DNA from: Pseudomonas sp. NC02
Lineage (GTDB): Bacteria; Pseudomonadota; Gammaproteobacteria; Pseudomonadales; Pseudomonadaceae
Reading direction: 5' to 3'
DNA length: 64,000 nucleotides
NCBI RefSeq assembly: GCF_002874965.1
Contig: NZ_CP025624.1
Span: 1,736,001-1,800,000, forward strand
A program made the translations under genes and the position numbers. Positions 63,650-64,000 of this stretch are shown in pieces (position 1 is the first letter of the stretch; every line of letters begins with the position of its first letter). The notes beneath the pieces were generated by a model. It saw only the letters and a program-made list of their open reading frames with translations, did not search any database and had not been told where the DNA came from.

Positions 63650-64000
63650 TTAGAGGACCGGGGCCGCCGCCGCCAGTTTCGGCTGGCGATACAGGTCCAG
63701 CAGCACCTGGTCCAGTACCGAGGACGCGCCCCACGGTTTCGGATCGTTGAGAATCGCCACCACAGCCCAGGTATTGCCATTGTTGTCGCGGCTGAACCCG
63801 GCAATCGCCCGCACGGTGTTCAGGGTGCCGGTCTTGACGTGGGCTTCGCCGCGCATGGCCGTGGTCTTCAGGCGTTTACGCATGGTGCCGTCGGTGCCGG
63901 CAATCGGCAGCGAACTGATGTACTCCGCTGCGTATGGGCTTCTCCACGCCGCTTGCAGCATGGTCGCCATTTCGCGGGCGCTGACCCGTTCAGCACGGGA
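63650..64000 (-). CDS. dacB: D-alanyl-D-alanine carboxypeptidase/endopeptidase (PBP4), C-terminal part
   Basis: The last 116 or so residues of a penicillin-binding protein 4. HVKTGTLNTVRAIAGF contains the KTG active-site triad member, and SSLPIAGTDGTMRKRL is typical of the S13 peptidase family. The reading frame is open at the right window edge, so the N-terminal SxxK and SxN motifs lie outside. The enzyme trims peptidoglycan cross-links in the periplasm. Confidence 0.92.
   Translation of the reverse strand, partial: SRAERVSAREMATMLQAAWRSPYAAEYISSLPIAGTDGTMRKRLKTTAMRGEAHVKTGTLNTVRAIAGFSRDNNGNTWAVVAILNDPKPWGASSVLDQVLLDLYRQPKLAAAAPVL

Overview
The window is high-GC chromosomal DNA of a fluorescent Pseudomonas (P. 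fluorescens group). The evidence is the OprF/SigX/CmpX/CrfX block, an RlmKL-type rRNA methyltransferase, ThrH, a GntR-type prp regulator and many REP-type inverted repeats. From memory, the backbone follows the P. aeruginosa PAO1 order cysH-thrH-pabB ... ppsR-ppsA-rraA-cmaX-crfX-cmpX-sigX-oprF-cobA-nasC-nirD-nirB-kinase-nasA-nasT-nasS, then pyrD-rmf-rlmL-dacB. Almost every gene assignment rests on translated motifs and context; no database search was possible.

Layout. 1-6.1 kb: the N-terminal part of an SSS-type sensor kinase, a divergent SDR/LysR pair, and a two-gene unit of a racemase-superfamily protein with an NCS1 permease. 6.4-13.3 kb: cysH, thrH, a higBA toxin-antitoxin pair, pabB, and a retropepsin-like / 7TM-transglutaminase-like / ATP-grasp trio. 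13.5-22 kb: the 2-methylcitrate cluster prpR-prpB-prpC-acnD-prpF-prpD. 22.1-25.2 kb: an ABC ATPase with a double-length permease. 25.4-32.4 kb: a tight five-gene operon (EamA exporter; JAMM-ubiquitin-like-E1-rhodanese fusion; cysteine-synthase-like; serine-acetyltransferase-like; AlaX), divergent from a MocR-type regulator. 32.6-41.8 kb: ppsR/ppsA, a hydrolase, rraA, cmaX, crfX-cmpX-sigX and oprF. 41.8-54.2 kb: nitrate assimilation. 54.3-56.7 kb: a small type III secretion-like set (secretin, HilA-like winged helix, IagB-like transglycosylase). 56.8-64 kb: pyrD, rmf, rlmL, a GGDEF protein and the end of dacB.

Most interesting points. (1) The sulfur-transfer operon carries, in one uninterrupted chain, a JAMM protease, a CysO/ThiS-like domain ending in Gly-Gly, an E1/MoeB-like adenylyltransferase and a rhodanese. 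Beside it lie divergent cysteine-synthase and serine-acetyltransferase homologues, an exporter and a tRNA-editing protein. This looks like a carrier-protein route to a secreted sulfur amino acid with self-protection. (2) Nitrate assimilation has three copies of one control module (sigma-54-type promoter, two hexaloop hairpins matching the ANTAR target, intrinsic terminator), at nasA, nirB and nasS, so nasST probably controls itself. (3) An ~810-bp composite palindrome with a REPIN at its centre separates nasT from the nasA promoter. (4) The type III-like trio has no other secretion genes near it in the window. The block from prpR to the MocR gene (about 19 kb) interrupts the backbone order recalled from PAO1 and is probably accessory.
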